From: Vulcanimicrobiota bacterium
GTDB taxonomy: Bacteria > Vulcanimicrobiota > Xenobia > Xenobiales > JADMJV01
DNA: 64,000 bases
NCBI GenBank assembly: GCA_019637395.1
Contig: JAHBVR010000013.1
Coordinates: 229,553-293,552 of the forward strand
Reading direction: 5' to 3'
Below are positions 18,083 through 26,814 of this stretch, in pieces; position 1 is the first letter of the stretch; every line of letters starts with the position of its first letter. The position numbers and the translations under genes were made by a program. Below the pieces are notes generated by a model that was not told where the DNA came from, did not search any database, and saw only the letters and a program-made list of their open reading frames with translations.

Positions 18083-21000
18083 AAAGAGCCAACTGCCCGG
18101 TTTCCTACTGGTGACAGGTCTGGTCACCGCCAGCCTGACCCTACCCCCCCGTTTGGCGGCCGTGCCCGCCGCCGCCACCTACCGGGAACCCGTCGTGCTC
18201 TCCAGTCAGGATGGTGTGCTCGAGGTGGAACTGACGGCCCGTCCCGGGGATGGCCAGCTGGACACGGTCGCCAAACCGGTCACCAACATGCTGCTGTTCA
18301 GCTACAAAGTGGTCAAAGGCCGGGCCAGCAACGGCCAGATGTCCGGAGAGAATCTCTACCCCGCGCCGACGCTCAATGTGCAACCCGGCCAGACGCTGAT
18401 CGTGCATCTGGAAAACAAGCTGCTCAATCTGGCCATCGACGATTTTTTCGATCCCGCCTACATCGTGCCCGGCCAGCCCGTGCCGCTCCATCCCCAACCG
18501 CTGAGCAACGCCCCCTTTAACCTGCACACCCACGGGCTGCACGTCAGTCCCATGGGCAATTCCGACAACGTGCTGCTCATGATGCCGCCGGGAGCGCGCA
18601 ACACCTATTCCTTCAAGATCCCCGCCGACCACCCGCAAGGAATGTATTGGTACCACGGTCACCTGCACACCCTCACCAGCCTGCAAACTTACATGGGGCT
18701 GGCCGGAATGCTGGTCATCGGCCGGGCCGACGGCAACCTGCCCCACCATTCCTTGCCCGTCCGCAACATGGCCATTCAATACAATATGGTCTGCGACCGC
18801 CAGGGAGGCCAGCACCAACTCAACAACCCGACTTACCCCATGTGGGTCAGTACCCTGCGCAAGCCGAAACCGGGTCAACTGGAGTCGGGCAGCTATCAGC
18901 CCCAGCTGGCTCCGGTAAACTTTCCCGAGACCAAAGCCGGAACTCAGTTTCTGAGCAACTGGTATGCCGGCAACCTGAGCATTGACAATAACCGCAGCCA
19001 GTTTGGCTTTATGCCTAATAACCTCCTGGATTTCCAAGCCGAGGACGGACAGAAAATCCCGGCCAATCCGGGTCTTCCGGATGCCGCTCGAGATGTCCAG
19101 TTTACCGTCAACGGGCAATTCCAGCCCAAAATCGTGTCCCGCCCGGGGCAGACGGAAATTTGGAATCTGGCCAACCTTTCCGACCTGGCCTATGTGCGTG
19201 TGCGCCTGACCGAAACCGCCGGCGGCCAACATCCGCCCATCGTCATCGTAGGCCAGGATGGCCTTCCCTACCCCGAGGTGCAGGTCTCGCGCGAGCAGAA
19301 CGGCACCATCCTGAGCATTCCCCCGGCCTCGCGCTACGCCATCGCCGTCACCATTCCCCAGGCAGGGGAACTGGTGCTGGACATGCCTCCAGCCCACGAT
19401 TTGCAGAAAGACTATGTGAAGCCGGGCGTCGTCTATACCAGCCAGGGGCCGGGCAAACCGCCCACGGGCAAACTGGGCACACTCACGCTCGACCACAAAT
19501 TCGTCAGCTATTTCGACGGCTTCTTCGTTTTCCCAACGCAAGAGCTGCTGCGCGCCGGAGCCGGCCAGGAACCACCGGTCCAGCCGGTGGTTTTCCAGCC
19601 GGGTCAGAAACTGGGAGCCCACACTTCCTTTTTCCAGACGCAGGGCCAGGCGCCGGACCTCAAGCGCCGTCTCCTGATCAACGGCGGGTTTCTGGACGAG
19701 AAAGCCAACTCGCAGGATCCCAAGGCCTTTATCTACGCTTTCAACAGCCGGGCTTTTCCGCACACGCCGGTGCTGCGGCCGCGCCTGAACACGGTGGAAG
19801 AGTGGTCTTTTCTCAACTATAACAACGACGAACATCCCATTCACATTCATGTGAACGATTTCCAGGTGACCAAATGGGTCGACCCGGTGGCCGGCGAGCG
19901 CACCGATTTTCAACCCTGGGGGCAGGACAATGCCAACGTGCCGGCTCCCAAGATGGGGCCGCGCGAAGCGGTGATCGCACCCGGCGAGCTGGTCTTACGC
20001 ACCCGCTTCCAGGATTTCCTGGGCAGCTACGTCATGCATTGCCACCGACTCAACCACGAAGACAATGGCTTGATGGCCATGGTCAACGTGATTCCCTCCA
20101 TCTCCAGCTTCGCCGTGGCCCGCCAGGGCACGGTGCAGGTGCGCAACGGCCAGGGAGGGGCGGTGCTGGCCAATGTGACGCCCTGGCCCGGCTACAAGGG
20201 CCCGCTGAGCCTGTGTATGAGCGACCTGGACGGCGATGCCGTGCTCGACCTGGTGGTGGGCACGGGCCCGGGTGTTCCGGCTCAGGTGGTGGCCTACTCG
20301 GGTACTGACTTTCACCAGGAACTGGCCCGCTTCTCTCCATTCGCCCCGGACTTTCAGGGCGGAGTCCAGGTGGCCGCCGGCAATCTGGACGGCAATCCGG
20401 CCGTGGACAACATCGTGGTCGGTTCCGGACCGGGGATGGAAAGCCGGGTGCGAATCTTCAGCAGCACCCTGCCCAAAGTCGGAGAGATTCCCCGCATCGT
20501 GGGCGACTTCTCGCCCTACGCCGGTCAGAAGAACGGAGTCAGCCTGGCGGTGGGCATGGTGGAAAACGGATCCGGCCTCAACAGCCTGATCACCGCTCCC
20601 GGACCCGGCCAGCCCGCCACCGTGCGCATCTTCCGCTACGAAATCGAGAACCCGGAGTTTTGCGCCCCCACCTCAGGCCCCAAGAAGATCGCCGAATTCG
20701 CGGCCTTCCCCCGCCAATACACGGGCGGCGTCAGCCTGGCCAGCGACTGGACCTCGGCCGACGAAGGCGGCGCCCAGATGGTGGTAATCGGGCAACGAGC
20801 CGGCGCCGGCGAAGTGCGCATCTTCTCCAGTGGCTCGGCTCTGGACGGCTATCCCCGGATGTACCAGGAAAGCCCTATGGCCGGTCACGACGGCCCCATC
20901 CAATTCCGCCAGGTGCTGGGCTTTACCCCCTTCCAGGCAGGAGTGTCGCTGGCCACCACCAGCACCACCGAGGGAGCCGACCTGCTGGTCAGCGGCCCCA

Positions 21001-21113
21001 ACCAGGTGCGCAAATACCAGCTCCGCCGCGCCCACCCCAAAGCCAATGTCCTGGCCGCGAAACTGCTCGGCGAAGTCGACTCCGGCCCCACCGCCACCCT
21101 CGGCGGCGATTAG
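18075..21113 (+). CDS. Secreted multicopper oxidase with C-terminal FG-GAP-like domain
   Basis: The 1012-residue protein has an N-terminal signal sequence. The first cupredoxin domain carries NLHTHGLH and YWYHGHLH, and the third carries HPIHIHVNDF and VMHCHRLNHEDNG, together supplying the type 1, 2 and 3 copper ligands. From about residue 680 to the end there are repeated units (DLDGDAVLDLVVGTGPG, NLDGNPAVDNIVVGSGPG) of the FG-GAP/VCBS type, likely a beta-propeller or surface domain, which laccase-like enzymes usually lack. The start overlaps the hydroxylase stop by 8 bp, so translation is coupled. It could oxidise phenols, metals or bilirubin-like compounds outside the membrane. Confidence 0.88.
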   Translation: MVRKSQLPGFLLVTGLVTASLTLPPRLAAVPAAATYREPVVLSSQDGVLEVELTARPGDGQLDTVAKPVTNMLLFSYKVVKGRASNGQMSGENLYPAPTLNVQPGQTLIVHLENKLLNLAIDDFFDPAYIVPGQPVPLHPQPLSNAPFNLHTHGLHVSPMGNSDNVLLMMPPGARNTYSFKIPADHPQGMYWYHGHLHTLTSLQTYMGLAGMLVIGRADGNLPHHSLPVRNMAIQYNMVCDRQGGQHQLNNPTYPMWVSTLRKPKPGQLESGSYQPQLAPVNFPETKAGTQFLSNWYAGNLSIDNNRSQFGFMPNNLLDFQAEDGQKIPANPGLPDAARDVQFTVNGQFQPKIVSRPGQTEIWNLANLSDLAYVRVRLTETAGGQHPPIVIVGQDGLPYPEVQVSREQNGTILSIPPASRYAIAVTIPQAGELVLDMPPAHDLQKDYVKPGVVYTSQGPGKPPTGKLGTLTLDHKFVSYFDGFFVFPTQELLRAGAGQEPPVQPVVFQPGQKLGAHTSFFQTQGQAPDLKRRLLINGGFLDEKANSQDPKAFIYAFNSRAFPHTPVLRPRLNTVEEWSFLNYNNDEHPIHIHVNDFQVTKWVDPVAGERTDFQPWGQDNANVPAPKMGPREAVIAPGELVLRTRFQDFLGSYVMHCHRLNHEDNGLMAMVNVIPSISSFAVARQGTVQVRNGQGGAVLANVTPWPGYKGPLSLCMSDLDGDAVLDLVVGTGPGVPAQVVAYSGTDFHQELARFSPFAPDFQGGVQVAAGNLDGNPAVDNIVVGSGPGMESRVRIFSSTLPKVGEIPRIVGDFSPYAGQKNGVSLAVGMVENGSGLNSLITAPGPGQPATVRIFRYEIENPEFCAPTSGPKKIAEFAAFPRQYTGGVSLASDWTSADEGGAQMVVIGQRAGAGEVRIFSSGSALDGYPRMYQESPMAGHDGPIQFRQVLGFTPFQAGVSLATTSTTEGADLLVSGPNQVRKYQLRRAHPKANVLAAKLLGEVDSGPTATLGGD

Positions 21114-21156
21114 AGCCACAGAGCCGGCCTGGCCGTCGTGTAAGCCAGTCAGATGC

Positions 21157-21303
21157 GTAAAAAGTAATGGCCCACAGCTTGTGACCGTCCACGGAAAAGA
21201 CGAAGTCGTTGTGCTCTCTGTCGGGGAATTTCGACGCCTCCAGGGAGAGCAGACAGGCCTGGATTTGGTGAACGTCATGCAGACTCACCGCATCGGGATG
21301 TAA
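21157..21303 (+). pseudogene. Phd/YefM-type antitoxin remnant
   Basis: The 48-codon open stretch reads like the middle and end of a Phd/YefM antitoxin: VTVHGKDEVVVLSVGEFRRL is the familiar beta-hairpin plus helix. There is no start codon or N-terminal DNA-contacting segment in frame, and no toxin gene follows. It is the first of several broken toxin-antitoxin pieces between 21 and 26 kb. Confidence 0.6.
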
Positions 21304-21794
21304 ACTTGGAGCCCGCCGATAAGGGATGTTGAACTTTGTTACGCAAGCCACGCGTCGGTAGTAGCGAGTTAAAGGATTGGCTGGAGCAAAAACTCCGTCC
21401 AATGTTCGCGGAGCGGGTCAATCCCTGGCGGTAGTGTGCGTGATGGCCGTGCAGACAACATGTGCGGCAAGCGGGCCACGCTCGCCGGCGGCGTCCCCGG
21501 TCAGAAAGACGGAGCAGTCACCAAACTTCAAGTGCACTCCAATGGAGTAATCGTTTAAGGGCTCTTACTTCTGGCCTTGCTGCTCCAGTTCCCGAGCCAG
21601 GCTCCTGCGCCCGCGGCCAAGCCCGGCTGAGCCCCCGCCCTGGTCACGGTGGCCCCGTAGATGCGCGCACTGGTTCCGGCAATGCGTGCACCGGTGAGCG
21701 CGTGCCGACCGTTCGGGAGGCGCTTGTAGCTTCGGACTTCTGTTGGCTTTGTCAACCAGGAGCAAACTGATGGCCATTAGCAATCAAGAACACG
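21304..21794. other. 491-bp stretch without a convincing gene
   Basis: Short open frames exist on both strands, the longest being about 100 codons, but none has a ribosome binding site or recognisable family. A minus-strand frame ending at 21555 codes for a basic, Ala/Gly-rich tail that could be the end of a lost gene. I regard the segment as decayed or non-coding. Confidence 0.5.
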
Positions 21795-23123
21795 TCAGCC
21801 GAAGCGGCCGGCGCTTTTCGTTCCGGAGGCCTGCTGGGATGGCCCTCGCAGGTCACCGCCAGCGCGAACACAAGAGTCCGGAGACGGCCAGTTCATCTTC
21901 GGGCATGGGCTCGGACCAGTCAGCAACTGGCTGCCCGCCTGAGACACGCGTTGGCCAAATTCATCCCGCAGGTCGCTGAACCGGATAGCTGATTCGGAGC
22001 AGAGTGGTGGGAGAGCCGGCAGGGTGGTCGGGAATGGAACCGGCTGGAAGATTTCCTGGACGGCTTTTTGAGCAGCCAGCATCGGTTTTGGAAGCAGCTT
22101 TGCTGATTCGCTGCTGGAGAGATTTCTGCCCGCACCACGTCCTTGATCTTTGCCAAGTAGCACCTGACGGGCGCGCTCCAGGAAGCCCTCAATATGGGCC
22201 TGGCTAAAGGGCGGCAGCAGCATTTTCTGTAGTTGGGCGACGTCCAATGCAGCCAGACGTTGCAAGCTGGCCACGGGCGGAGCCTCCGTAAAAGCCGGAT
22301 GCCGGCTGCCGGCCCGGGCTTCCACCCACAAACAGTGATCCCAGACCGCGTAGCGCACCTCGGGGCGCCGGGCCAACTGGCGCATGCCCTCGGGCCAAAT
22401 TGTCCACCAGGGCCCGAATTGCCGCTGGATTTCTTCCAGGGCGGGATGCTCCAACCGCGCCGGTTGCTCGAACGGGAAGGCGGACCCTGCCTCCAGACTC
22501 GGAAGATCTGGCCGGCGACGCCCTCGCCTGATAAAAGGAAACAGCCCGTAGCGGGCCTGTTCCAATTCCAGGCAGTTCTCAAAATCAACCAGAGACAGCC
22601 GGCCGTCCGCGCCCACCAGCACATTGCCCAGATGGTTATCATAGCGGCCCAACACAAAGGACAGAATCTCGGCGTTGGCCCGGTCCTCTCCCGCCAACTC
22701 CAGCCACTCGGCTTGCGAAGGAGTGTGGCTCTCCACATACCACTGCAGCGAACCCACCCGCGGCCCGGGTGGAAAGGGCCAGGCCCCCGGCCACTCGCCG
22801 GGAGCGATGGTGCGGACCGCGCTGGGAGGCACAAGCTCCGAGCCCAACCACTGGTCAAAACGATAAGCAAAAACCTCGGCCTGCGAACCCCAGGGTTCAT
22901 CCTCGCTGCGAAAAACGCCCTGAACACCGTTCTCCAACTGCAAGAGCCAGATCGAACTCGATCCCTGCCATTCCTGGCCCTGTCGCAGCACCACCTGCTC
23001 CAGGCTGCGCGCCTCGAGAATACGGCCAGAACTCAGACTCTGCTCGGCCGTCCGCGGCCAGCGCTGGGCCCAAACCAACTGCAACAGGCAGATCCAGAGC
23101 AGCAAAATTCGTCCTGAGGCCAT
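21795..23123 (-). CDS. Exported PI3/4-kinase-like (Fam20/SCO1664-type) protein
   Basis: From the ATG at 23123 the 442-residue protein begins with a signal peptide (ILLLWICLLQLVWA). The first half resembles the bacterial phosphatidylinositol 3/4-kinase-like fold: GVFRSEDEP with an acid in AEVFAYRFDQWLG, VPPSAVRTI, then the catalytic-loop-like RYDNHLGNVLV and the metal-binding-like LVDFENC. The usual ATP-contacting Lys in the VFKP-like motif is Arg here. The second half has no recognised domain and ends in a Ser/Pro-rich tail. The export signal is unusual for a kinase-like fold; the protein could phosphorylate cell-surface or secreted targets or be inactive. A GTG at 23138 is an alternative start. 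Confidence 0.65.
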   Translation of the reverse strand: MASGRILLLWICLLQLVWAQRWPRTAEQSLSSGRILEARSLEQVVLRQGQEWQGSSSIWLLQLENGVQGVFRSEDEPWGSQAEVFAYRFDQWLGSELVPPSAVRTIAPGEWPGAWPFPPGPRVGSLQWYVESHTPSQAEWLELAGEDRANAEILSFVLGRYDNHLGNVLVGADGRLSLVDFENCLELEQARYGLFPFIRRGRRRPDLPSLEAGSAFPFEQPARLEHPALEEIQRQFGPWWTIWPEGMRQLARRPEVRYAVWDHCLWVEARAGSRHPAFTEAPPVASLQRLAALDVAQLQKMLLPPFSQAHIEGFLERARQVLLGKDQGRGAGRNLSSSESAKLLPKPMLAAQKAVQEIFQPVPFPTTLPALPPLCSESAIRFSDLRDEFGQRVSQAGSQLLTGPSPCPKMNWPSPDSCVRAGGDLRGPSQQASGTKSAGRFG

Positions 23124-23263
23124 GGCACGACAAACCACCGCGACTGATTCTTAACCAGTGGATGCCAGTTCCTTTGCCAGGCTCCGTTAAAGGATTTTTT
23201 AACCTTGCGCTCTCAAAGTACCGCCCCCCGAAATTCGAGACAGAACTTGCGAGGCAAAACAAC

Positions 23264-23428
23264 ATGATGAAGCGCCGCCACTTCCTGAGCAGCAGTGTGA
23301 TTTTGGCGGGAGGTCTGGTAGCCAGGCAGGTCCAGAATGATGATTCCCTCTGGAAATTCCAGGGCTGCGCCAGCGAGCAGAGTGGCTCCGTCGCCTATGA
23401 GGCAATCGCTCGCGAGGCGGGATACTGA
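23264..23428 (+). CDS. 54-residue peptide with Tat signal, possibly a truncated gene
   Basis: The ATG at 23264 has GAGG eight bases upstream. The peptide starts MMKRRHFLSSSVILAGG, a good twin-arginine signal, then about 35 residues without a recognised domain, and stops. Tat signals usually precede folded enzymes, so this may be the 5' end of a gene that lost the rest. It overlaps a minus-strand open frame at its end. Confidence 0.4.
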   Translation: MMKRRHFLSSSVILAGGLVARQVQNDDSLWKFQGCASEQSGSVAYEAIAREAGY

Positions 23429-23938
23429 ACGAGGGGACTGAATTCTGGGCTTGAGTAGGGACACAAACTGTCGCTGTCGACCGTGAGTGAGCATAGCAGG
23501 CGGTGCTGAATGGGCACCGGTGGAGCGTTGACTTTCTCGACCAGAATCTCGGCAGCTTCCGGTTTGGTAGCCAGCACAGGCCATAACTCAGCCGCCAGGA
23601 AACGAGGAACGAATCCAGGTGCAAAGCAATCCTTCGTGCGGACGAGCACGGCGCGCGCATCGTTCGGATTTTGAACGTCCAAGACCGCCTGTAATTCGTC
23701 CCCGATCCAGTACCTTTCGAAACTCTTCTGCGGTCACCTGATGCAAACAATCCAACCAAACTCTAGCAGCGGGACATCGCTCCAGACAAGTCGCAAAAAC
23801 CTCCACCGTCAGCATGGGCCTAGCATCCTGGCCCGAGGGCGGTTCAAGGGGCCCGGCGGGATAAACGGGTATCCGAACACTTACATCGACATCCAGGGCC
23901 GCTTCATCAACTACGAGAGTAACGGGGACACCGACCAT
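23395..23938 (-). pseudogene. Frameshifted unknown gene
   Basis: Two minus-strand frames make one plausible protein if joined near 23710. The first (from 23938) ends sensibly with CLHQVTAEEFRKV. The second, one frame off, continues WIGDELQAVLDVQNPNDA and runs to a stop at 23395. Both parts have balanced, protein-like composition. The family is not recognised. The frameshift and the neighbouring broken genes suggest decay; one base error in the sequence would also explain it. Confidence 0.4.
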
Positions 23939-24047
23939 GGGCCCTGCGGTCCGCCCTGGAGCGCCCTTAGAGCGGATTGGCCAGCCGGTTGAGGATGACC
24001 GTGTAGTCGGGTCCGCCCGACGGGGGCATGAATTATTGACCCACGGA

Positions 24048-25031
24048 TTACCCGGCAGAGAATCCGTGCTTCCACTCTTCGCAGGAGCCGGCTACCATCA
24101 ACTGAGTCAGCAGCTCAAGCAGCCGAGAAAGGTCATTGATATCCTGCAAATCGGCCTGCGTAGCCAGGTCTGGCTCCCCCCAGCGCTGCTGATGCTGCTT
24201 TAAAATCGCCTCCCGCACCGTCTGGCAAGATCGTTCCTGCCCGCTTTTAAGGCCCTCTTTAAGACCCTTCTTGAGGCCCTCTTGGCGGCCTTTCTTGCGA
24301 CCAACGCGCTCGAAACTGGTGATATGGGGCATGCTGTTCTCCTTTTCGTAGCGGGCCAACTCTTGCCTGAAAGTATACTCCAAAGGCTCAGGAAGAGCCA
24401 GAATCCAGTCCACCAGCCAGAACAACTCTCGAATCTGAGGGCCGGTGAGCCCGCACTCGTAGAGACCTCGAACCAGGCGGAATTTGATTTCAGCCCGCTT
24501 CAGGAGTTGCTTACGGGTGGCCCGCGCCTGCAGATGAGCGGCCGTGAGCCAGGCGAAGGGGTTCTTTGTCCCCTGGGCCCAGGCCGGGTAATCGACCAGC
24601 TTGCGCATGGGGAACTTCAGCTTCAACTGGCTACCCCAGATCCCGCTTCTATGACCCGAGGGTCGCCACCTACCGCTGCTATCGGCCAGGATGGCCAGGC
24701 TGCAGACGGTCTGCTTGAAGCGATCCGCAATCCGTGTGTTGTAGAGCAGCATGCGCGCGCCAAAATAGGCATCTCGCTGCGATTGAATCTCAACGTGAAT
24801 AAGGATCAATTGGGAAGTGCCGCCGAGCCGGGTCACTTCCACCAGTGCATCCACATGGCGCCGCCCGTGCTTTGCCTCCCGAGAAACAGCCCGCAACTCG
24901 CTATCAAGGAACCTGTGCCCTCGCTCCCAGTCAATGTCGTCGTGGATTTCTGGGAAGAAGAACTGAAGAAAGTCCTGGAAATGGCGGCTGATGGCTTCTT
25001 TCCAAGGAGAGTCGTAGTCTGTTTTCATCAC
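24048..25031 (-). CDS. Rpn-family PD-(D/E)XK nuclease / putative transposase-like protein
   Basis: The 327-residue protein matches the Rpn/DUF4351-type group. The nuclease core has the acidic position in HVDALVEV followed by LILIHVEIQSQRDAYF, the E-x-Q variant of the PD-(D/E)XK motif, and RMLLYNTRIADRF. The C-terminal half has the typical repetitive basic linker (RQEGLKKGLKEGLKSGQE) and a helical tail. Rpn proteins are widespread, vary in copy number, and promote recombination or abortive infection-like effects. Three GGTAG repeats lie upstream of the start. Its place among broken toxin-antitoxin genes fits a mobile or defence-related island. Confidence 0.82.
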   Translation of the reverse strand: MMKTDYDSPWKEAISRHFQDFLQFFFPEIHDDIDWERGHRFLDSELRAVSREAKHGRRHVDALVEVTRLGGTSQLILIHVEIQSQRDAYFGARMLLYNTRIADRFKQTVCSLAILADSSGRWRPSGHRSGIWGSQLKLKFPMRKLVDYPAWAQGTKNPFAWLTAAHLQARATRKQLLKRAEIKFRLVRGLYECGLTGPQIRELFWLVDWILALPEPLEYTFRQELARYEKENSMPHITSFERVGRKKGRQEGLKKGLKEGLKSGQERSCQTVREAILKQHQQRWGEPDLATQADLQDINDLSRLLELLTQLMVAGSCEEWKHGFSAG

Positions 25032-25167
25032 CGGAGTTTAGCCCCGGCATTTCTACCAAAGTACTACCAACTACCTGAATTGATGCGAAACCCGGACAAG
25101 CTCCGGCAACAACTGGCCCACGGATTGCCCGCCTTGCTTTGATTGACGAAGTGACTAAAATTGTCAT

Positions 25168-25395
25168 ATGCGAAACATCGCCTCCGTTAGTAAACTCAAA
25201 GCGTCCCTCAGCGCCTACCTTGAGCAGGTAAAGTCGGGGGGAAGAAATCATCGGCACGGACCGAGGCAAACCGATCGCTCGCGTGGTTCCGATTCAGGCC
25301 GAGGCCGATGAGGAGGTCCGCCTCCAACGTCTGATTCGCGAGGGCGTCCTCCGTCCTGAGAACGGTGGATCGATTTTGGAAACCCTGCGAGGAAG
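25168..25395 (+). pseudogene. Frameshifted Phd/YefM (VapB-like) antitoxin
   Basis: The ATG at 25168 begins MRNIASVSKLKASLSAYLEQ, a clear antitoxin N-terminus. At a run of G near 25236 the frame shifts; the next frame continues EEIIGTDRGKPIARVVPIQ and LQRLIREGVLRP, the typical hairpin and C-terminal toxin-binding end. One extra base in the G-run accounts for the break. A degraded toxin sequence follows directly. Confidence 0.75.
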
Positions 25396-25731
25396 GCGCC
25401 GAGCAGTCAGCACTTCCTCGGCGGTCGAAGCCGTCCTGCCGCTGGTGGTCACAGAATCCAGGACGCTCGGCACTGGTGGGGCACCAGTGCCGAGTGTCGT
25501 TCCGAGCTTCAGCGGAGACTTCGAGAGGGTAGGCTGGAGGCGGCAGAATGGCAAGTTGCGGGCCGGCTTCTGGAAGACATCCTGGCGGATGTGTTTGAGG
25601 TGCATCCCACAGAGTTTGTGCGTTCGGAGGCTCATCGCCCTGGCCTGGGCCGGCGGTACTCCGCGCGACTCGGTTTTGCTTGTTTCGACGCTCGTCTGCG
25701 AACAGCGGCACAGCTTGAAGTCAGACTAACT
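25396..25731 (+). pseudogene. Degraded PIN-domain (VapC-like) toxin
   Basis: Downstream of the broken antitoxin, pieces of a PIN toxin appear in different frames: VLPLVVTESRT (near the N-terminus), then SAECRSELQRRLREGRLEAA and EDILADVFEVHPTEFVRSEA in one frame, and CEQRHSLK or FACFDARLRTAAQLE near the end in two other frames. At least two frameshifts and a missing central segment with the catalytic Asp make it non-functional. It ends against the 3' end of the intact minus-strand PIN gene. Confidence 0.65.
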
Positions 25732-26089
25732 GAACTGGATACTGAGCGAACCAGCGGTCCCGCGAGACCAGCACCAGCGGCTCACAGAGAGCCTGAGCAA
25801 TCAGGGCCCGGTCAAACGGGTCGAAATGATGCGGAGGCAACTTCGCCACCTGGCGGGCATGGCGAGTGTCAAAATGGAGGGGGATCAGTCCGTTGTGGCG
25901 TGCCCGTTCGTCTAACAAGTCCGCGGGGATCCCCAGTTGGGCGGATTTGATGGCCACTTCCCAGATGGAGATGCTGGAGAAGAACACCTCATTTCGCTCA
26001 TCCGCCAGCAACAAACGAATATCCTTGGGCATTTTTTGATCGTCCGTAGCCCACCAGAGCAGGACATGCGTGTCCAGGAGAAGTCTCAC
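25721..26089 (-). CDS. PIN-domain ribonuclease toxin (VapC family)
   Basis: The 122-residue protein is a full PIN domain: the first catalytic Asp in RLLLDTHVLLWW, Glu in SISIWEVAIKS, and the later acids in HHFDPFDRALIAQA and VSRDRWF. It would cleave tRNA or rRNA when free of its antitoxin. Its start overlaps the antitoxin stop by 4 bp, as expected for an operon. It appears intact, unlike the plus-strand pair next to it. Confidence 0.9.
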   Translation of the reverse strand: MRLLLDTHVLLWWATDDQKMPKDIRLLLADERNEVFFSSISIWEVAIKSAQLGIPADLLDERARHNGLIPLHFDTRHARQVAKLPPHHFDPFDRALIAQALCEPLVLVSRDRWFAQYPVQLV

Positions 26090-26328
26090 TCGGGGAACAG
26101 ACGAGAAGAGTGAAACAGCTCGGCGATCTCTTCATCGGCACGAAAAAAGTCCTCGGTGATTCGATACTCCGGCCCCAGAAAACCGGGCTTCCGAGGACCG
26201 GTTCGGTACACCTGGAGCCGAGCCACCGGCTTTCCCGCCCGTGCGATGATCACGTCCTCGCCCTGCTCGACCTTTTCCAACAACTCGGAGAGCCGAGTTT
26301 TTGCTTCATGCACATTCACAATCGTCAT
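26086..26328 (-). CDS. Phd/YefM-family antitoxin
   Basis: The 80-residue protein has the Phd fold: TIVNVHEAKTRLSELLEKVE, then EDVIIARAGKPVARLQVY, and an acidic helical C-terminus (FFRADEEIAELF) that would block the PIN active site. It lies immediately upstream of the toxin gene and probably represses the operon together with it. Confidence 0.9.
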   Translation of the reverse strand: MTIVNVHEAKTRLSELLEKVEQGEDVIIARAGKPVARLQVYRTGPRKPGFLGPEYRITEDFFRADEEIAELFHSSRLFPE

Positions 26329-26445
26329 GAAGACATGTTAGTTTAACTTAGCTAAGAGATCAACCTCGTAGGCCTCCTTGGATCGCGGGGAGTTCCATAC
26401 TCACGAGGAAGTTTGCGCCAAGATGGATCAGTCGCTCGCCTGGTT

Positions 26446-26760
26446 TCAGTAACCTTTGCGGGCGTCGGCCTCTTCGGCCATCTCTTCGGCTCGCTCGACG
26501 CTGACGTAGCCACGGGCTACGGCATCCACCAGTTGGGGATAGCGGATCAGGGCCTGGAGGCGCTGGCGCACGGCCGGCTCCAGCGACTCGGCCAGAGCCA
26601 GCGCTCGTCTGGCCTCTCCGGAAAGTTCCTCGGGTGGTGGTGCCTGCGTCTTCAGTTGCTCGCGCACCAGCCGGGTAATCCAGGCCGCGCCGCCTTCGGG
26701 TTGAGCGGCCAGCCAGTCGGCCACTTCGGCCTCAAGCTTGAAGGTAATCTCCTTGTGCAT
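26446..26760 (-). CDS. Small hypothetical protein, ribbon-helix-helix-like start
   Basis: The 104-residue protein from the ATG at 26760 begins MHKEITFKLEAEVADWLAAQ, a strand-helix pattern seen in CopG/Arc-like antitoxins, followed by ITRLVREQLK and acidic helices (LSGEARRALALAESLEPAV). The open frame reaches further upstream through repeat sequence, which I do not regard as coding. There is no strong ribosome binding site. It could be an orphan antitoxin, but no toxin is adjacent on its strand. Confidence 0.45.
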   Translation of the reverse strand: MHKEITFKLEAEVADWLAAQPEGGAAWITRLVREQLKTQAPPPEELSGEARRALALAESLEPAVRQRLQALIRYPQLVDAVARGYVSVERAEEMAEEADARKGY

Positions 26761-26777
26761 CTGGGGCGGTTCGAGGG

Positions 26778-26812
26778 CTACACTCGAAAAAACTGCAGGA
26801 AGGTCTGCCAAC
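26778..26812 (-). repeat. 35-nt copy of the 3' end of the GT4 glycosyltransferase gene
   Basis: On the minus strand this reads SWQTFLQFFRV and a stop. The true gene at 36398-37621 ends RWQTFLQFFRL and a stop, with 26 identical bases in a row at the core. The rest of a glycosyltransferase gene is absent here, so it is a displaced fragment or the end of a repeat. Confidence 0.55.
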
Positions 26813-26814
26813 TG

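Noticed and set aside
18141-19913. A 590-codon minus-strand open frame inside the multicopper oxidase gene.
   Set aside because: Same reason: repetitive composition, no domain, fully antisense to a well-supported gene.
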